The position numbers and the translations under genes were made by a program. 64,000 nucleotides of DNA from contig NZ_FORP01000025.1 of assembly GCF_900114035.1 (NCBI RefSeq), positions 1 to 64,000 of the forward strand. The letters are read 5' to 3'. The notes beneath the pieces are model-generated. The model was given only the letters and a program-made list of their open reading frames with translations, was not told the DNA's origin and did not search any database. Of the stretch, positions 52,937 to 62,711 are shown piece by piece (position 1 is the first letter of the stretch; each line of letters opens with the position of its first letter). Source of the stretch: Amycolatopsis sacchari. GTDB lineage: Bacteria; Actinomycetota; Actinomycetes; Mycobacteriales; Pseudonocardiaceae.

Positions 52937-54291
52937 GCCTTCATCGCAGCGTTCAACGCCTCCGCGACCGTCGCCACCTCCAGGACCCGGATGCCGTCCG
53001 GCAGCTTCCCCGGATCGGGCGGCACGATGGCGTGCGTGAACCCCAGCCGCACGGCCTCCGCGAGCCTGCGGCCCACCCCGGTCACCCTGCGGATCTCCCC
53101 CGCGAGCCCCACCTCGCCCAGTGACACGAGCCGCGGGGACAGGGCCACGTCCTGCACCGACGAGGCGATCGCCAGCACCACCGCGAGGTCCACGGCAGGC
53201 TCGGTCACCTTCATCCCGCCGACCGTCGCCGCGTAGACGTCCTGCTCCCCGAACCGCACGCCGCCGCGCTTCTCCAGCACCGCCAGCACCATGCCCACCC
53301 GCGCCGAGTCCAGCCCGCTCACGGCACGCCGCGGCTGCGGCAGGCTCGACTTCGACACCAGCGCCTGCACCTCGCACAGCAGCGGCCGCTTGCCCTCGAC
53401 GGTCACGGTGATCGCGGTGCCCGGCACGGCGTCCTCGTGCCGGTTCAGGAACAGCCCCGACGGGTCCGGCACCCCCACGATCCCGTCGTCACGCAGCTCG
53501 AAACAGCCGATCTCGTCTGCGGGCCCGAACCGGTTCTTCACGCCGCGCACCAGCCGCAGCGTGGAATGCCGGTCACCCTCGAAGTGCAGCACCACGTCCA
53601 CCAGGTGCTCCAGCACGCGCGGCCCCGCGACCGAACCGTCCTTCGTCACGTGCCCCACCAGCACGATCGGCAGGTTCCGCTCCTTGGCGAGCGCCACGAG
53701 CCCCGCCGTGACGGCCCGCACCTGCGTCACCCCGCCGGGCGCCCCTTCGACCTGCGGGGACGCCATGGTCTGCACGGAGTCGACGATCAGCACGCCCGGC
53801 CGCACCGCGTCGACGTGCCCCAGGATCGCCGACAGGTCGCTCTCGGCGGCCAGGAACATGCGCTCGTGCAGGTTGCCCGTCCGCTCGGCGCGCAACCGCA
53901 CCTGACCGGCCGACTCCTCGCCCGTGACGTACAGCGCGGGCTGCTCCGCCGAGGCCGCCCACTGGTGCGCGACCTCGAGCAGCAGCGTCGACTTGCCGAC
54001 CCCGGGCTCGCCCGCGAGCAGCACCACCGCACCGGGCACGAGCCCGCCGCCGAGCACCCGGTCGAGCTCCGGCACCCCGGTGGCCCGCGCCCGCGCGGAC
54101 TCCAGGTCGACCTGACCGATCGGCCGCGCCGGCGCGCTCGGCGCACCGGCCGCCACCCGCGCTATCGCGGGCCGGGCGTCACCACGCTCCTCGAGCGTGC
54201 CCCACGCCTGGCACTCCGGGCAGCGGCCCACCCATTTCGCGGCCTCGTAGCCGCACTCCCCGCAGCGGTAGCTGATGCCCTTCTTGCCCAC
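52933..54291 (-). CDS. radA: DNA repair protein RadA
   Basis: 452 residues. The N-terminal zinc finger is YRCGECGYEAAKWVGRCPEC (Cys 10, 13, 24, 27); the Walker A is LAGEPGVGKSTLLLEVAHQW; the RadA-specific KNRFGPADEIGCFEL is present, and the C-terminal Lon-like domain follows (about 300-450). It promotes branch migration in recombination. It is followed on the same strand 33 bp upstream by the lpqE-like gene, the arrangement I recall from mycobacteria. Confidence 0.96.
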   Translation of the reverse strand: MGKKGISYRCGECGYEAAKWVGRCPECQAWGTLEERGDARPAIARVAAGAPSAPARPIGQVDLESARARATGVPELDRVLGGGLVPGAVVLLAGEPGVGKSTLLLEVAHQWAASAEQPALYVTGEESAGQVRLRAERTGNLHERMFLAAESDLSAILGHVDAVRPGVLIVDSVQTMASPQVEGAPGGVTQVRAVTAGLVALAKERNLPIVLVGHVTKDGSVAGPRVLEHLVDVVLHFEGDRHSTLRLVRGVKNRFGPADEIGCFELRDDGIVGVPDPSGLFLNRHEDAVPGTAITVTVEGKRPLLCEVQALVSKSSLPQPRRAVSGLDSARVGMVLAVLEKRGGVRFGEQDVYAATVGGMKVTEPAVDLAVVLAIASSVQDVALSPRLVSLGEVGLAGEIRRVTGVGRRLAEAVRLGFTHAIVPPDPGKLPDGIRVLEVATVAEALNAAMKA

Positions 54292-54324
54292 GGACGCAGA
54301 CGCTAGCGGGGGGTACCGACAATC

Positions 54325-55014
54325 TCAGTGACCCTCGCCGGCCTTCGCCGGCTGCGGCTCGCAGGTGAGGGTCTTCGTCGGCGCCGCGACGGGCAGCTGG
54401 ACGGTGACCGGCCCGGCGTTGCGGAAGACGAACGTGACCGGCATGGTCTGCCCCGGCCACACGACGGTCTTGATGCCCTGCAGCTCCACGACGGCGCGGC
54501 CGATACCGGCACCCTCGTTGCCCACCGGGGTCGAGCTGGTCGGGGCCGACGCCGACGAGGACGCCGAAGCCGAGGACGAAGCCGGCCGGGACGACGAAGG
54601 CGAGGTCGAGGAGGTCGGCGTGGAGCCCTGCGAGGCGGCACCGGCCTCGGCGGCGTCCTGCCTGCCGATGACGAGCGTGCTGCCGCCGACGATCGCCCGC
54701 TGGCCGTCGATGGTCGCGCCGGCCGCGTTCGCGGACGAGACCGAGACGAGCTCGTCGTCCTGGCCGCTGTCGTTGGCGATCGTCAGCACGAGCGGGGCGG
54801 TGGAGCCCGGCGCGTACGCCTGCTCGCACTCGTCGCTGTTCGCGATGGCCGCGTTGCGCAGCGAAATGTGGCCGACCTGGGCGAGCGCACCGTTGACCGC
54901 GGGCAGCATGGTGTCGGTCTGGGTGATCTGCCCGGCACCACACCCGGCCAGCGCCAATGCGGCGCCGAGGCCCAGTACGCCCGAGGTGAGCACACGACGT
55001 TTCTGCAGCCTCAC
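54325..55014 (-). CDS. lpqE: Predicted lipoprotein, LpqE-like
   Basis: 229 residues. The signal peptide MRLQKRRVLTSGVLGLGAAL ends in the lipobox LAGC with Cys25, predicting a lipid-anchored extracytoplasmic protein. A Ser-rich flexible linker of about 35 residues (about 133-170) separates two domains. The C-terminal part (VELQGIKTVVWPGQTMPVTF) resembles the LpqE-type PCuAC-like beta fold. Position beside radA and divergent from carD supports the LpqE assignment. Function unknown; I cannot name copper-binding residues with confidence. Confidence 0.82.
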   Translation of the reverse strand: MRLQKRRVLTSGVLGLGAALALAGCGAGQITQTDTMLPAVNGALAQVGHISLRNAAIANSDECEQAYAPGSTAPLVLTIANDSGQDDELVSVSSANAAGATIDGQRAIVGGSTLVIGRQDAAEAGAASQGSTPTSSTSPSSSRPASSSASASSSASAPTSSTPVGNEGAGIGRAVVELQGIKTVVWPGQTMPVTFVFRNAGPVTVQLPVAAPTKTLTCEPQPAKAGEGH

Positions 55015-55258
55015 GGTCTTCAGTCCCTCCTAGAGCCCGCGCGTTACCAATGCGGAGCCTAGCCGGGGCCGTTCCACCCGGCAGAACCCGGTGGCCACTG
55101 GCCGCCGCGAACCGTCCACAGTGGATTCGTGATCAACCGGTGGACCACCTGCATGAGCACGCCGAAAGGAGATTTGTCAACCCCCCGCCGAACCCCCTTC
55201 AGGCCCCTGACCTGCGAGGACGATCTCGGCCCGCTAGGTGGGCCCCCTCGCCGCGTGC

Positions 55259-55264
55259 TAGTAT
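55259..55264 (+). promoter_or_regulatory. Likely -10 box of the carD promoter
   Basis: TAGTAT lies 28 bp upstream of the carD start in the divergent lpqE/carD gap and fits the TANNNT actinobacterial -10 pattern. No clear -35 is visible. Confidence 0.55.
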
Positions 55265-55291
55265 GGAGTCAGCGAAAGGGGCAGAGGACAC

Positions 55292-55783
55292 ATGGTTTTC
55301 AAGGTCGGAGAGACCGTCGTCTACCCGCACCACGGTGCCGCACTCATCGAAGCCATCGAGACCCGGGTGATCAAGGGCGAGGAGAAGCAGTACCTCGTGC
55401 TCAAGGTCGCCCAGGGTGATCTCACGGTTCGCGTTCCCGCCGACAACGCCGAGATCGTCGGCGTGCGGGATGTCGTCGGGCAGGATGGTCTGAACCGCGT
55501 CTTCGACGTGCTGCGTGCTCCCCACACCGAAGAGCCCACCAACTGGTCTCGTCGGTACAAGGCCAACCTCGAGAAGCTCGCCTCGGGCGACGTGAACAAG
55601 GTGGCCGAAGTGGTGCGCGACCTCTGGCGGCGTGAGAAGGACCGGGGCCTTTCCGCTGGCGAGAAGCGGATGCTGGCCAAGGCTCGGCAGATCCTGGTGA
55701 GTGAACTCGCCCTGGCGGAGGGCACCGACGAGGGCAAGGCGGAGACCCTCCTCGACGAGGTGCTGGAAACCGCGACGGTCTAG
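55292..55783 (+). CDS. carD: CarD-family transcriptional regulator
   Basis: A 163-residue essential RNA-polymerase-binding protein. The N-terminal Tudor-like RNAP-interaction domain is [20 protein letters not shown] and [17 protein letters not shown]; the C-terminal helical DNA-binding part includes [20 protein letters not shown]. CarD stabilises open promoter complexes at rRNA and other promoters. ATG 55292 with AGGGGCAGAGG upstream. Downstream are ispD and ispF, the mycobacterial order as I recall it. Confidence 0.97.
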   Translation: MVFKVGETVVYPHHGAALIEAIETRVIKGEEKQYLVLKVAQGDLTVRVPADNAEIVGVRDVVGQDGLNRVFDVLRAPHTEEPTNWSRRYKANLEKLASGDVNKVAEVVRDLWRREKDRGLSAGEKRMLAKARQILVSELALAEGTDEGKAETLLDEVLETATV

Positions 55784-55820
55784 CCGGACGGCGCGGCACG
55801 GGGTCGGGCACAATCCGCTG

Positions 55821-56462
55821 ATGATCACGGCTGCGCTCGTTCTCGCCGACACCGAGGGGCTGGACACCAGCGTCCGTGGTGAGCCGTTGCTGGCCCACTG
55901 CGTGCGTGGCGTGGCCGAGGCGGGCTGCGCCGGGCAACTGGTCGTCCTCGCCCCCGAGCGGCGAGTCGTCACATTCGAAAAAATCCTGCAGGCAGTACCC
56001 GGTACCGGGCAACGGTGCCGGGTACTGCCGTGTTCGCCCCACCGCGCCGAGTCGATCCGCTCGGCGCTCGACAGCCTGACCGGCCCGGCCCCCGACGTCG
56101 TCCTGCTGTGTGAGGCGGCGCGCGCGTTCGTGCCGCCCCCGGTCATCCGTGCGGTCGCGGAAACCGTTTTCGCGGGGGCGCCCGCCGCGGTTCCGGTGCT
56201 CCCCGTCACGGACACCGTCAAGCTCGTGGACTCCCGAGACGTGATCATCGCCACCGAGGACCGCGCCCGCCTGCGCACCGTACAGGGGCCGCTCGGCTGC
56301 ACGCCCGAAGTGCTGCGTGAGGCGTGTGAACGGGGTGTGGACCCGGTCAGCGAACCCCCCGGTACGGTGCGGACGATCGCCGGGCACCAGAACGCGCTCC
56401 GGCTCGCGACGCCGTTCGACGTGGCCGTCGCGGAGGCACTGCTGAGCGAGGAGCAGGCGTGA
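55821..56462 (+). CDS. ispD: IspD-like cytidylyltransferase, atypical active site
   Basis: A 213-residue protein in the ispD position before ispF. Family-like segments remain ([32 protein letters not shown]), but key motifs differ: the N-terminal CTP-binding loop PAAGxGxRxGxxxPK is missing (it reads [20 protein letters not shown]), the HDAAR motif is CEAAR, and the QTPQGF motif is QGPLGC. The C-terminal TDDA segment is also absent. By family knowledge these are catalytic positions for 4-diphosphocytidyl-methylerythritol synthesis, so activity is doubtful or the enzyme is strongly divergent. Confidence 0.7.
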   Translation: MITAALVLADTEGLDTSVRGEPLLAHCVRGVAEAGCAGQLVVLAPERRVVTFEKILQAVPGTGQRCRVLPCSPHRAESIRSALDSLTGPAPDVVLLCEAARAFVPPPVIRAVAETVFAGAPAAVPVLPVTDTVKLVDSRDVIIATEDRARLRTVQGPLGCTPEVLREACERGVDPVSEPPGTVRTIAGHQNALRLATPFDVAVAEALLSEEQA

Positions 56463-56926
56463 GGATCGGTACCGGCGTCGACGTGCACCCGGTCGAGCGG
56501 GGACGTGAGTGCTGGATCGCGGGGCTGTTCTGGGAGGGCGTGGACGGGTGCGCCGGGCACTCCGACGGGGACGTGGCCGCGCACGCGCTGTGTGACGCGA
56601 TGCTGTCCGCCGCGGGCCTGGGCGACCTCGGCGCGGTGTTCGGCACCGGCGACCCGCGCTGGGCCGGGGTGCACGGGCCGGAGTTCGTCGCCGAGGTGCG
56701 GCGGCGGATCGAGGCGGCCGGATGGCGGCTCGGCAACGCCTCCGTGCAGGTCATCGGCAACGCGCCGCGCATCGGCAAGCGCCGCGAGGAGGCGCAGGAC
56801 GTGCTCGGGAAGGCCGCGGGCGGCCCCGTGAGCGTCAGCGGCACCACCACCGACGGGCTCGGCCTGACCGGCCGCGGCGAGGGGATCGCGGCGGTCGCGA
56901 GCGCGCTGCTGCTGCCGGCCGAGTAG
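56459..56926 (+). CDS. ispF: 2-C-methyl-D-erythritol 2,4-cyclodiphosphate synthase IspF
   Basis: 155 residues, starting at a GTG that overlaps the ispD stop by 4 bp. Active-site motifs are intact: [13 protein letters not shown] (metal Asp/His), [19 protein letters not shown], and [18 protein letters not shown]. The middle reads [16 protein letters not shown], as I recall from mycobacterial IspF. Catalyses cyclisation of the CDP-ME phosphate in the MEP pathway. Unlike its neighbour it looks fully functional. Confidence 0.95.
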   Translation: MRIGTGVDVHPVERGRECWIAGLFWEGVDGCAGHSDGDVAAHALCDAMLSAAGLGDLGAVFGTGDPRWAGVHGPEFVAEVRRRIEAAGWRLGNASVQVIGNAPRIGKRREEAQDVLGKAAGGPVSVSGTTTDGLGLTGRGEGIAAVASALLLPAE

Positions 56927-56972
56927 CTCACAACTCCTGCCGGTGCGGCTGGCGCCCCGTTACGGTGGAGGC

Positions 56973-57656
56973 GTGATCCGTGCGGTGATGTTCGACTTTT
57001 CCGGCACCCTCTTCCGGCTCGAGCAGAACGAGAGCTGGCTGGTCCACCTCACCGACACCGACGGCGACCCGCTCGACATCGAGGCGCAGGCCGAGCTGAT
57101 GCGGCGGATGACCGCTCCCACCGGGCAGGTCGTGCAGCTGTCGGAGGAGTACCAGCACGCCTGGGAGAACCGCGACCTCGACCCGGCGCTGCACGAGAAG
57201 ATCTACCTCGAGGTGCTGCGCAAGTCCGGCGTTCCGCGCGTCGAGCAGGCCAAGGCGCTGTACAGCCGCCTGATCGACCCCGACGAGTGGACGCCGTACC
57301 CCGACACCGAGACGGCTCTCAAGGACACCGCGGCGAAGGGGCTGAAGGTCGGGGTGCTCAGCAACATCGCCTTCGACATCCGGCCCGCGTTCACCGCGCG
57401 CGGCCTCGACCAGTACGTCGACCAGTTCGTGCTGTCGTTCGAGGAGGGCGTCATCAAGCCGGACCCGGAGATCTTCCGGATCCTGCTCGGCCGGCTCGGC
57501 GTCGCGCCGGAGGAGGCGCTGATGGTCGGCGACAGCGAGGAGGCCGACGGCGGGGCCCGCGCGCTGGGGTGCGCGTTCGCGCTGGTCGACCCCCTGCCCA
57601 CCAGCGAGCGCACGGACGGCCTGGTCACCGCGCTGCGGGCGCACGGGGTGCTCTAG
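56973..57656 (+). CDS. HAD-superfamily hydrolase with DFSGT nucleophile motif
   Basis: 227 residues from GTG 56973, after GGTGGAGG. Motif I is [10 protein letters not shown]: the nucleophile Asp is followed at +2 by Ser instead of the usual second Asp, so standard phosphatase chemistry may be altered. Motif II is VLSNIAFD, motif III is [11 protein letters not shown] and motif IV is [10 protein letters not shown] mostly helical cap lies between I and II. Similar DFSGT proteins are common in actinobacteria. Substrate unknown. Confidence 0.8.
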   Translation: MIRAVMFDFSGTLFRLEQNESWLVHLTDTDGDPLDIEAQAELMRRMTAPTGQVVQLSEEYQHAWENRDLDPALHEKIYLEVLRKSGVPRVEQAKALYSRLIDPDEWTPYPDTETALKDTAAKGLKVGVLSNIAFDIRPAFTARGLDQYVDQFVLSFEEGVIKPDPEIFRILLGRLGVAPEEALMVGDSEEADGGARALGCAFALVDPLPTSERTDGLVTALRAHGVL

Positions 57657-57690
57657 CACACCGCCCCGGCGGGGCCCGTACCATTTCGGG

Positions 57691-59082
57691 GTGGCCTTAC
57701 ACCTCTTCGACACCGCGACCAGGAGCGTGCGGGAGTTCCACCCCGCCCGTAGTGGGACGGCGTCCGTCTACGTCTGTGGGGCCACCGTGCAGGGCGTTCC
57801 GCACATCGGGCACGTGCGGGGTGCGCTGAACTACGACGTGCTGCGCCGCTGGCTCGTCCACAGTGGACTGGACGTGCTGTTCGTGCGCAACGTCACCGAC
57901 ATCGACGACAAGATCCTCACCAAGGCCGCCGACGCGGACCGCCCGTGGTGGGAGTGGGCGTTCACCCACGAGCGTGCTTTCGAGGACGCGTACACCACGC
58001 TCGGCTGCCTGCCGCCCTCGATCGCGCCCCGCGCGACCGGGCACATCACGCAGATGGTCGAGCTGATGCAGCGCCTCATCGACAGCGGGCACGCGTACGC
58101 GGCGGGCGGTGACGTGTACTTCGCCGTCAGCACGTTCCCGGGGTACGGCGAGCTGTCGCGGCAGAAGCTCGACGAGGTGCAGCAGGGCGAGTCGCTCGGC
58201 GAGGGCAAGCGGGACCCGCGGGACTTCACGCTGTGGAAGAGCGCGAAGCCGGGCGAGCCGTCGTGGCCGACGCCCTGGGGCCCCGGCCGTCCGGGCTGGC
58301 ACCTGGAGTGCTCGGCGATGGCGACGACGTACCTCGGCGCGGAGTTCGACATCCACGGCGGCGGCGTCGACCTGGTGTTCCCGCACCACGAGAACGAGCG
58401 GGCCCAGTCGAACGCGGCGGGCGACCCGTTCGCGCGGTACTGGCTGCACAACGCCTGGGTGACGCTGTCGGGCGAGAAGATGTCGAAGTCGCTGGGCAAC
58501 ACCGTGTCCATCGAGGCGATGCTGCGGAACTACCGACCGGTGGAGCTGCGGTACTACCTCGTGCAGCCGCACTACCGGTCCACGATCGAGTACTCGGACG
58601 GTGCGCTGTCCGAGGCGGCGCAGGGCTACCGGCGGATCGAGCAGTTCCTCCGCCGGGCCGTGAGCAGGCTGGGCGCGGTCGAGCCGGGCGCGCTGGCGCC
58701 GGAGTTCACCGCGGCGATGGACGACGACCTGTCCACCCCGGCCGCGGTCGCGGTGGTGCACAACGCGGTCCGCGAGGGCAACGCCGCACTCGACGGCGGG
58801 AACGACGAAGCGGCGCGGGAAGCGGCCGGTTCGGTGCGGGCGATGATGGGCGTGCTCGGGCTCGACCCGCTGGCGCCGGAGTGGGCGGAGAGCACGAGCA
58901 CGGAGAGCCCGGCGCGGGACGCGCTGGCCGACCTCGTGGACGGCATGCTCGCCGAACGCCAGGAAGCCCGTGCGGCGCGTGACTTCGCGCGTGCGGACGC
59001 GGTGCGGGACCGGTTGCTCAAGGCCGGGATTTCAGTCGAAGACACACCAGATGGTCCTATGTGGACTGTGAGGGACGCGTAG
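57691..59082 (+). CDS. cysS: Cysteinyl-tRNA synthetase CysS
   Basis: 463 residues, full length. Zinc/substrate Cys in VYVCGATVQ, the HIGH motif in [40 protein letters not shown] and the KMSKS motif in [12 protein letters not shown], then a C-terminal DALR domain (about 320-400) and [12 protein letters not shown] at the end. The length and C-terminal domain favour CysS over MshC. GTG start at 57691 without a strong Shine-Dalgarno. Downstream gene rlmB starts 5 bp later. Confidence 0.96.
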   Translation: MALHLFDTATRSVREFHPARSGTASVYVCGATVQGVPHIGHVRGALNYDVLRRWLVHSGLDVLFVRNVTDIDDKILTKAADADRPWWEWAFTHERAFEDAYTTLGCLPPSIAPRATGHITQMVELMQRLIDSGHAYAAGGDVYFAVSTFPGYGELSRQKLDEVQQGESLGEGKRDPRDFTLWKSAKPGEPSWPTPWGPGRPGWHLECSAMATTYLGAEFDIHGGGVDLVFPHHENERAQSNAAGDPFARYWLHNAWVTLSGEKMSKSLGNTVSIEAMLRNYRPVELRYYLVQPHYRSTIEYSDGALSEAAQGYRRIEQFLRRAVSRLGAVEPGALAPEFTAAMDDDLSTPAAVAVVHNAVREGNAALDGGNDEAAREAAGSVRAMMGVLGLDPLAPEWAESTSTESPARDALADLVDGMLAERQEARAARDFARADAVRDRLLKAGISVEDTPDGPMWTVRDA

Positions 59083-59087
59083 GAACT

Positions 59088-60047
59088 ATGGCAGGGAACT
59101 CGAAGCGCCGGGGTGCGATCCGCAATCCGGGGACGAAGAAGGGCGCCGTCAAGGGGTCCGGCGGGCAGCGTCGCAAGGGGCTGGAGGGCAAGGGCCCGAC
59201 GCCGCGCGCCGAGAACCGGCCGGGGCACCCGGCGCAGCGCCGGGCGGCCGCCGCGGCGAAGGCGGCCGAGCGGGCTCGGGACAAGAAGGCCGAGGGGCCG
59301 GAGATCATCGCCGGGCGCAACCCCGTCGTGGAGGCGCTGCGGGCGGGCGTACCGGGTACGACGCTGTACGTGGCGCTGAACATCGACGCCGACGACCGCG
59401 TGAACGAGGCCGTGCGGATGGCGGCCGACAAGGGCATCTCGGTACTGGAGATCCCGCGCGAGGAGCTGGACCGCAAGACGAACCGGGCGGTGCACCAGGG
59501 GCTGGGCCTGCAGGTTCCGCCGTTCGAGTACACCCACCCGGACGACCTGCTCGCCATCGCCCGCGATTCCGGTGAGCCGCCGCTGCTGGTCGCGCTCGAC
59601 GGCGTGACGGATCCGCGGAACCTGGGCGCGGTGGTGCGTTCGGCGGCGGCGTTCGGGGCGCACGGCGTGTTGTTGCCGGGGCGGCGCAGCGCCGGGATGA
59701 CGGCGGTCGCGTGGCGCACGAGCGCCGGTACGGCCGCGCGGATGCCGATCGCGGTGGCGACGAACCTGACGCGCCAGCTGAAGGCGTGGGCGGGCGAAGG
59801 GCTGATGGTCGCGGGCCTCGACGCGGACGGTTCGGTGGACATCGACTCGATGGACCTGGCGACGGACCCGCTGGTCATCGTGCTGGGCTCGGAGGGCCGC
59901 GGCCTGTCCCGGCTGGTGCGCGAGACGTGCGACGTGACGGTGTCGATCCCGATGGCCGCCGGGGTGGAGTCGCTGAACGCCTCGGTGGCGGCGGCCGTGC
60001 TCCTGGCGGAAGTCGCCCGCAGGCGGCGGATCGCGGGCCGGATCTAG
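59088..60047 (+). CDS. rlmB: 23S rRNA (guanosine-2'-O-)-methyltransferase RlmB (TrmH/SpoU family)
   Basis: 319 residues from ATG 59088. A long basic N-terminal extension (about 1-75; Gly/Lys/Arg-rich) precedes the substrate-binding L30e-like domain ([19 protein letters not shown]) and the SPOUT knot: [40 protein letters not shown] and [20 protein letters not shown]. The Gly-rich and VESLN motifs are the SAM knot. Modifies 23S rRNA; located next to cysS as in many actinobacteria. Confidence 0.94.
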   Translation: MAGNSKRRGAIRNPGTKKGAVKGSGGQRRKGLEGKGPTPRAENRPGHPAQRRAAAAAKAAERARDKKAEGPEIIAGRNPVVEALRAGVPGTTLYVALNIDADDRVNEAVRMAADKGISVLEIPREELDRKTNRAVHQGLGLQVPPFEYTHPDDLLAIARDSGEPPLLVALDGVTDPRNLGAVVRSAAAFGAHGVLLPGRRSAGMTAVAWRTSAGTAARMPIAVATNLTRQLKAWAGEGLMVAGLDADGSVDIDSMDLATDPLVIVLGSEGRGLSRLVRETCDVTVSIPMAAGVESLNASVAAAVLLAEVARRRRIAGRI

Positions 60048-60678
60048 GGCTTTCGCTCCGGGCGGGGCTCGGTGGCTCGCGGCGGGTGACGAGGTCCGCG
60101 CTTCGGGCGGATCGCGCGCTTGGCGCCCCTCGCCCTGCTCGCACGCTTGAGGGCAGGGCGGCCGGTCGCTGCCCCGGGCGACGGTCTTCCGCTCCAGCAA
60201 ATGCGGCCATCCCGGGCGGGGAATCCCGCCCCCCGGCGGCAGGCACTTGCTCCCGGCCGTTTCCTCAACAGCGCCGCCGCCTGCGGCAGGTGCTCCCGCT
60301 CGTGGCGGGCGCCACCGTTCCCAGGCAGGATTTCCGCTCGCGGCAATGCCACCCGGGCGAGGCTCCCGCCCCGTCACTCCCGGGGCGGCCCTCCGCCCCT
60401 GCGAACAAACCCCGCCTCCCGCCGACGCCCGGCCACCGCAGCCACTAACCCCGTCTCCCGTCCGCGCCCGGCCCCCGGCGAACAAACGCGCCTCCCGTCG
60501 CCAACCCGGCACCCCCGTCACCAACCCCACCTCCCGCCGACACCCGGCCACCCGAGCCACAGCCACCCACCTCCCGCCGATGCCCCCGATCCCTGTGAGG
60601 TCCAGGCCTTTTACCCCGGCGCGCGGCGTGCGTCGGTTAAGGTTCTCGGGCTGATCCTGATGGGGGGCCTCCGCACCG
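60048..60678. other. 631-bp GC-rich intergenic tract with short degenerate repeats
   Basis: No convincing gene. Two halves differ: 60050-60380 is GC-rich with inverted-looking runs, while 60400-60600 repeats CCTCCCGCCGACGCCCGGCC-like units (for example near 60413, 60468 and 60530) in degenerate form. It separates rlmB from the MBOAT gene. Confidence 0.6.
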
Positions 60679-62112
60679 ATGTCGTTCGTCTCGCCACTGT
60701 TCCTGTGGTACTTCATGCCGGCGTTGCTGCTCGCCGTGCTGGTGCTGCCGCGGAGCTGGCGCAACGGCATCGTCGCGGTCGCGAGCCTCGTCTTCTACGC
60801 GAGCGGCGCGGGCGCGTTCACACTGCTGCTGCTGGCGTGCATGGTGGTCAACTTCTTCGCGGGCACCGCGCTCGAACCGAACGAGTGGGACGTCCGCGCC
60901 GCCCGGCGGAAGCGGTTGCTGATCGGCGTGATCTGCTTCGACGTCGGCATGCTGGTGATCTGGAAGTACGCCGGGTTCGCGACGCAGCAGTTCGCGTTCC
61001 TGGCGCGGCTGCTGGGCGGCGACTTCCCGATCGTGCACCTCGCGCTGCCGATCGGCATCTCGTTCTTCACGTTCCACCACATCTCGTACGTCGTCGACAT
61101 CTACCGCGGTGAGCGGCGGGCGTTGCGGAACCCGGTGTCGTTCGTGACGTACATCGCGATGTTCCCGCAGCTCGTGGCCGGGCCGATCGTGCGCTACCGG
61201 GAGATCGCGGACCAGCTCCCCCAGCAGCGGTCCCACCGGCTCGACGACATCGCGGCCGGCTTCCCGCGGTTCGCGCTGGGCCTGTGCAAGAAGACGATCA
61301 TCGCCGACTCGCTGAACCCGATGGTCGAAGCGTGCTTCTCGACGCCGCCGGACAAGATGACGTTCGGGGTCGCGTGGCTGGGCGCGGTCGGGTACACGCT
61401 GCAGTTGTTCTTCGACTTCTCCGGTTACTCGGACATGGCGATCGGGCTCGGGCGGATGCTCGGGTTCCGGCTGCCGGAGAACTTCGCGCGGCCGTACTCG
61501 TCGGTGACGGTGACGGAGTTCTGGCGGCGGTGGCACATGTCGCTGTCGCGGTGGTTCCGGGACTACGTGTACATCTCGCTCGGCGGCAACCGGAAGGGCG
61601 CGGCGCGGACCTACCGGAACCTGTGCATCGTGTTCGTGCTGACCGGTTTCTGGCACGGCGCGAACTGGACGTTCCTGGTGTGGGGGTGCTACCACGGCGC
61701 GCTGCTGATCATCGAGCGCGCGTTCGGCTGGGACACCACCCCGGCCGCGCGCTGGCCCCGCCTCGGACGGCGGTTGCTGACGCTGGTGCTCGTGGTGTTC
61801 GGGTGGGTGTTCTTCAAGGCGCCGGACCTGCAGCAGGCGCTGACGATGATCGGCCACATGTTCCTGCCGGACTTCGCGGGCCTGACGGACGTCGTGTCGG
61901 CGGCGCTGACGAACCAGCGCCTGGTGATCCTCCTGCTCGCGCTGCTGGTGTTCGCCCTGCCCGCGCACCCCGTGACGGGCCCGCTGCTGGAGTCGTCGCG
62001 CACCCGCCCGGCGACGACGCTGCGGATCGGGGTCATGACGGCGGGCCTCGCCTACGCGACGATCCTGGTCGCGAACGGCACGTTCAGCCCTTTCCTGTAC
62101 TACCAGTTCTGA
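60679..62112 (+). CDS. MBOAT family O-acyltransferase (AlgI-like)
   Basis: A 477-residue polytopic membrane acyltransferase. Hydrophobic segments run from MSFVSPLFLWYFMPALLLAV onward; the histidine-centred catalytic motif region is LTGFWHGANWTFLVWGCYHG and the preceding PYSSVTVTEFWRRWHMSLSR is the AlgI signature. It transfers acyl groups to extracytoplasmic polysaccharide or related acceptors. No DltB/AlgJ-type partner or polysaccharide operon is adjacent, so its target is unknown. ATG 60679. Confidence 0.9.
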   Translation: MSFVSPLFLWYFMPALLLAVLVLPRSWRNGIVAVASLVFYASGAGAFTLLLLACMVVNFFAGTALEPNEWDVRAARRKRLLIGVICFDVGMLVIWKYAGFATQQFAFLARLLGGDFPIVHLALPIGISFFTFHHISYVVDIYRGERRALRNPVSFVTYIAMFPQLVAGPIVRYREIADQLPQQRSHRLDDIAAGFPRFALGLCKKTIIADSLNPMVEACFSTPPDKMTFGVAWLGAVGYTLQLFFDFSGYSDMAIGLGRMLGFRLPENFARPYSSVTVTEFWRRWHMSLSRWFRDYVYISLGGNRKGAARTYRNLCIVFVLTGFWHGANWTFLVWGCYHGALLIIERAFGWDTTPAARWPRLGRRLLTLVLVVFGWVFFKAPDLQQALTMIGHMFLPDFAGLTDVVSAALTNQRLVILLLALLVFALPAHPVTGPLLESSRTRPATTLRIGVMTAGLAYATILVANGTFSPFLYYQF

Positions 62113-62358
62113 CGGTGGGGCTACGCGTCACGACTTCTCAGTCGCAGATGGAATAGCCGCTGAACTGCTGTTCGGCGATTCGCACAGATTCTCTGACGTG
62201 CCTGTGCAGTCCGCAGCGCCGTCTCAGGCCCTTGCCCTTCCTCTCAGCAACGGCAGGACGTCGGTCGCAGCGCTGAACCACGGGCGTCGCCCCTCGTGAT
62301 CCCCCAAGACGAGTTCGGACGCACGCCTCGCCCCACGCGCCCTCCCTGAGGCATTCCT

Positions 62359-62385
62359 GGTGGTGTGACGGCCAGTCACACCACC
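62359..62385. terminator. 11-bp perfect hairpin in gap after the MBOAT gene
   Basis: GGTGGTGTGAC (62359-62369) pairs perfectly with GTCACACCACC (62375-62385) around a 5-base loop. It is 247 bp downstream of the MBOAT stop, so it could be its late terminator or an operator; unclear. Confidence 0.5.
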
Positions 62386-62427
62386 TCTTACACATCCCCC
62401 ACATGGGTATATTTCCTCAGTGATACC

Positions 62428-62539
62428 TGTGGATAACTCGGAGATTGTTATTTGATGGTTGTGAAGCACATTCATGTAACTCGCCCTGCTCGGGAGCAGA
62501 TTCCGAGCTGTGGATAACTTGTGGATAAGTTGTGGATAA
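62428..62539. promoter_or_regulatory. DnaA-box cluster: four TGTGGATAA sites, three in 11-bp register
   Basis: TGTGGATAA, the reverse complement of the DnaA box TTATCCACA, occurs at 62428-62436, 62509-62517, 62520-62528 and 62531-62539. The last three are spaced exactly 11 bp, about one helical turn, so they face the same side of the helix. The surrounding 150 bp are markedly AT-richer than the rest of the window. No dnaA, dnaN or rep gene is present, so this is not oriC as such; a DnaA titration or promoter-control site fits better. Confidence 0.8.
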
Positions 62540-62711
62540 CGGCTACATGTTGTGTGCAACTACACCCGAAGCTCCAACATGTTGCGGTTGGCTCACTTGC
62601 CTCGAACTGCTGTTCGGACCAAACTGGTGCAAGTCAGGCGCGGACGAAGGTCGAAGTTCGACCAGTGTTCCGCTTGGCGCGACAGTAAATCGACTGAGAG
62701 GTACTTCCACA

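Noticed and set aside
57691..59082. MshC (mycothiol ligase) instead of CysS
   Set aside because: The length of about 463 residues and the C-terminal DALR-type extension fit CysS; MshC is shorter and lacks it.
62428..62539. Chromosomal origin of replication (oriC)
   Set aside because: Only four boxes are present, and the dnaA, dnaN, rpmH and gyr genes expected around an actinobacterial oriC are absent.
62224..62559. Minus-strand 111-codon frame covering the DnaA boxes
   Set aside because: No ribosome-binding site or family match, and it crosses a hairpin and regulatory repeats.
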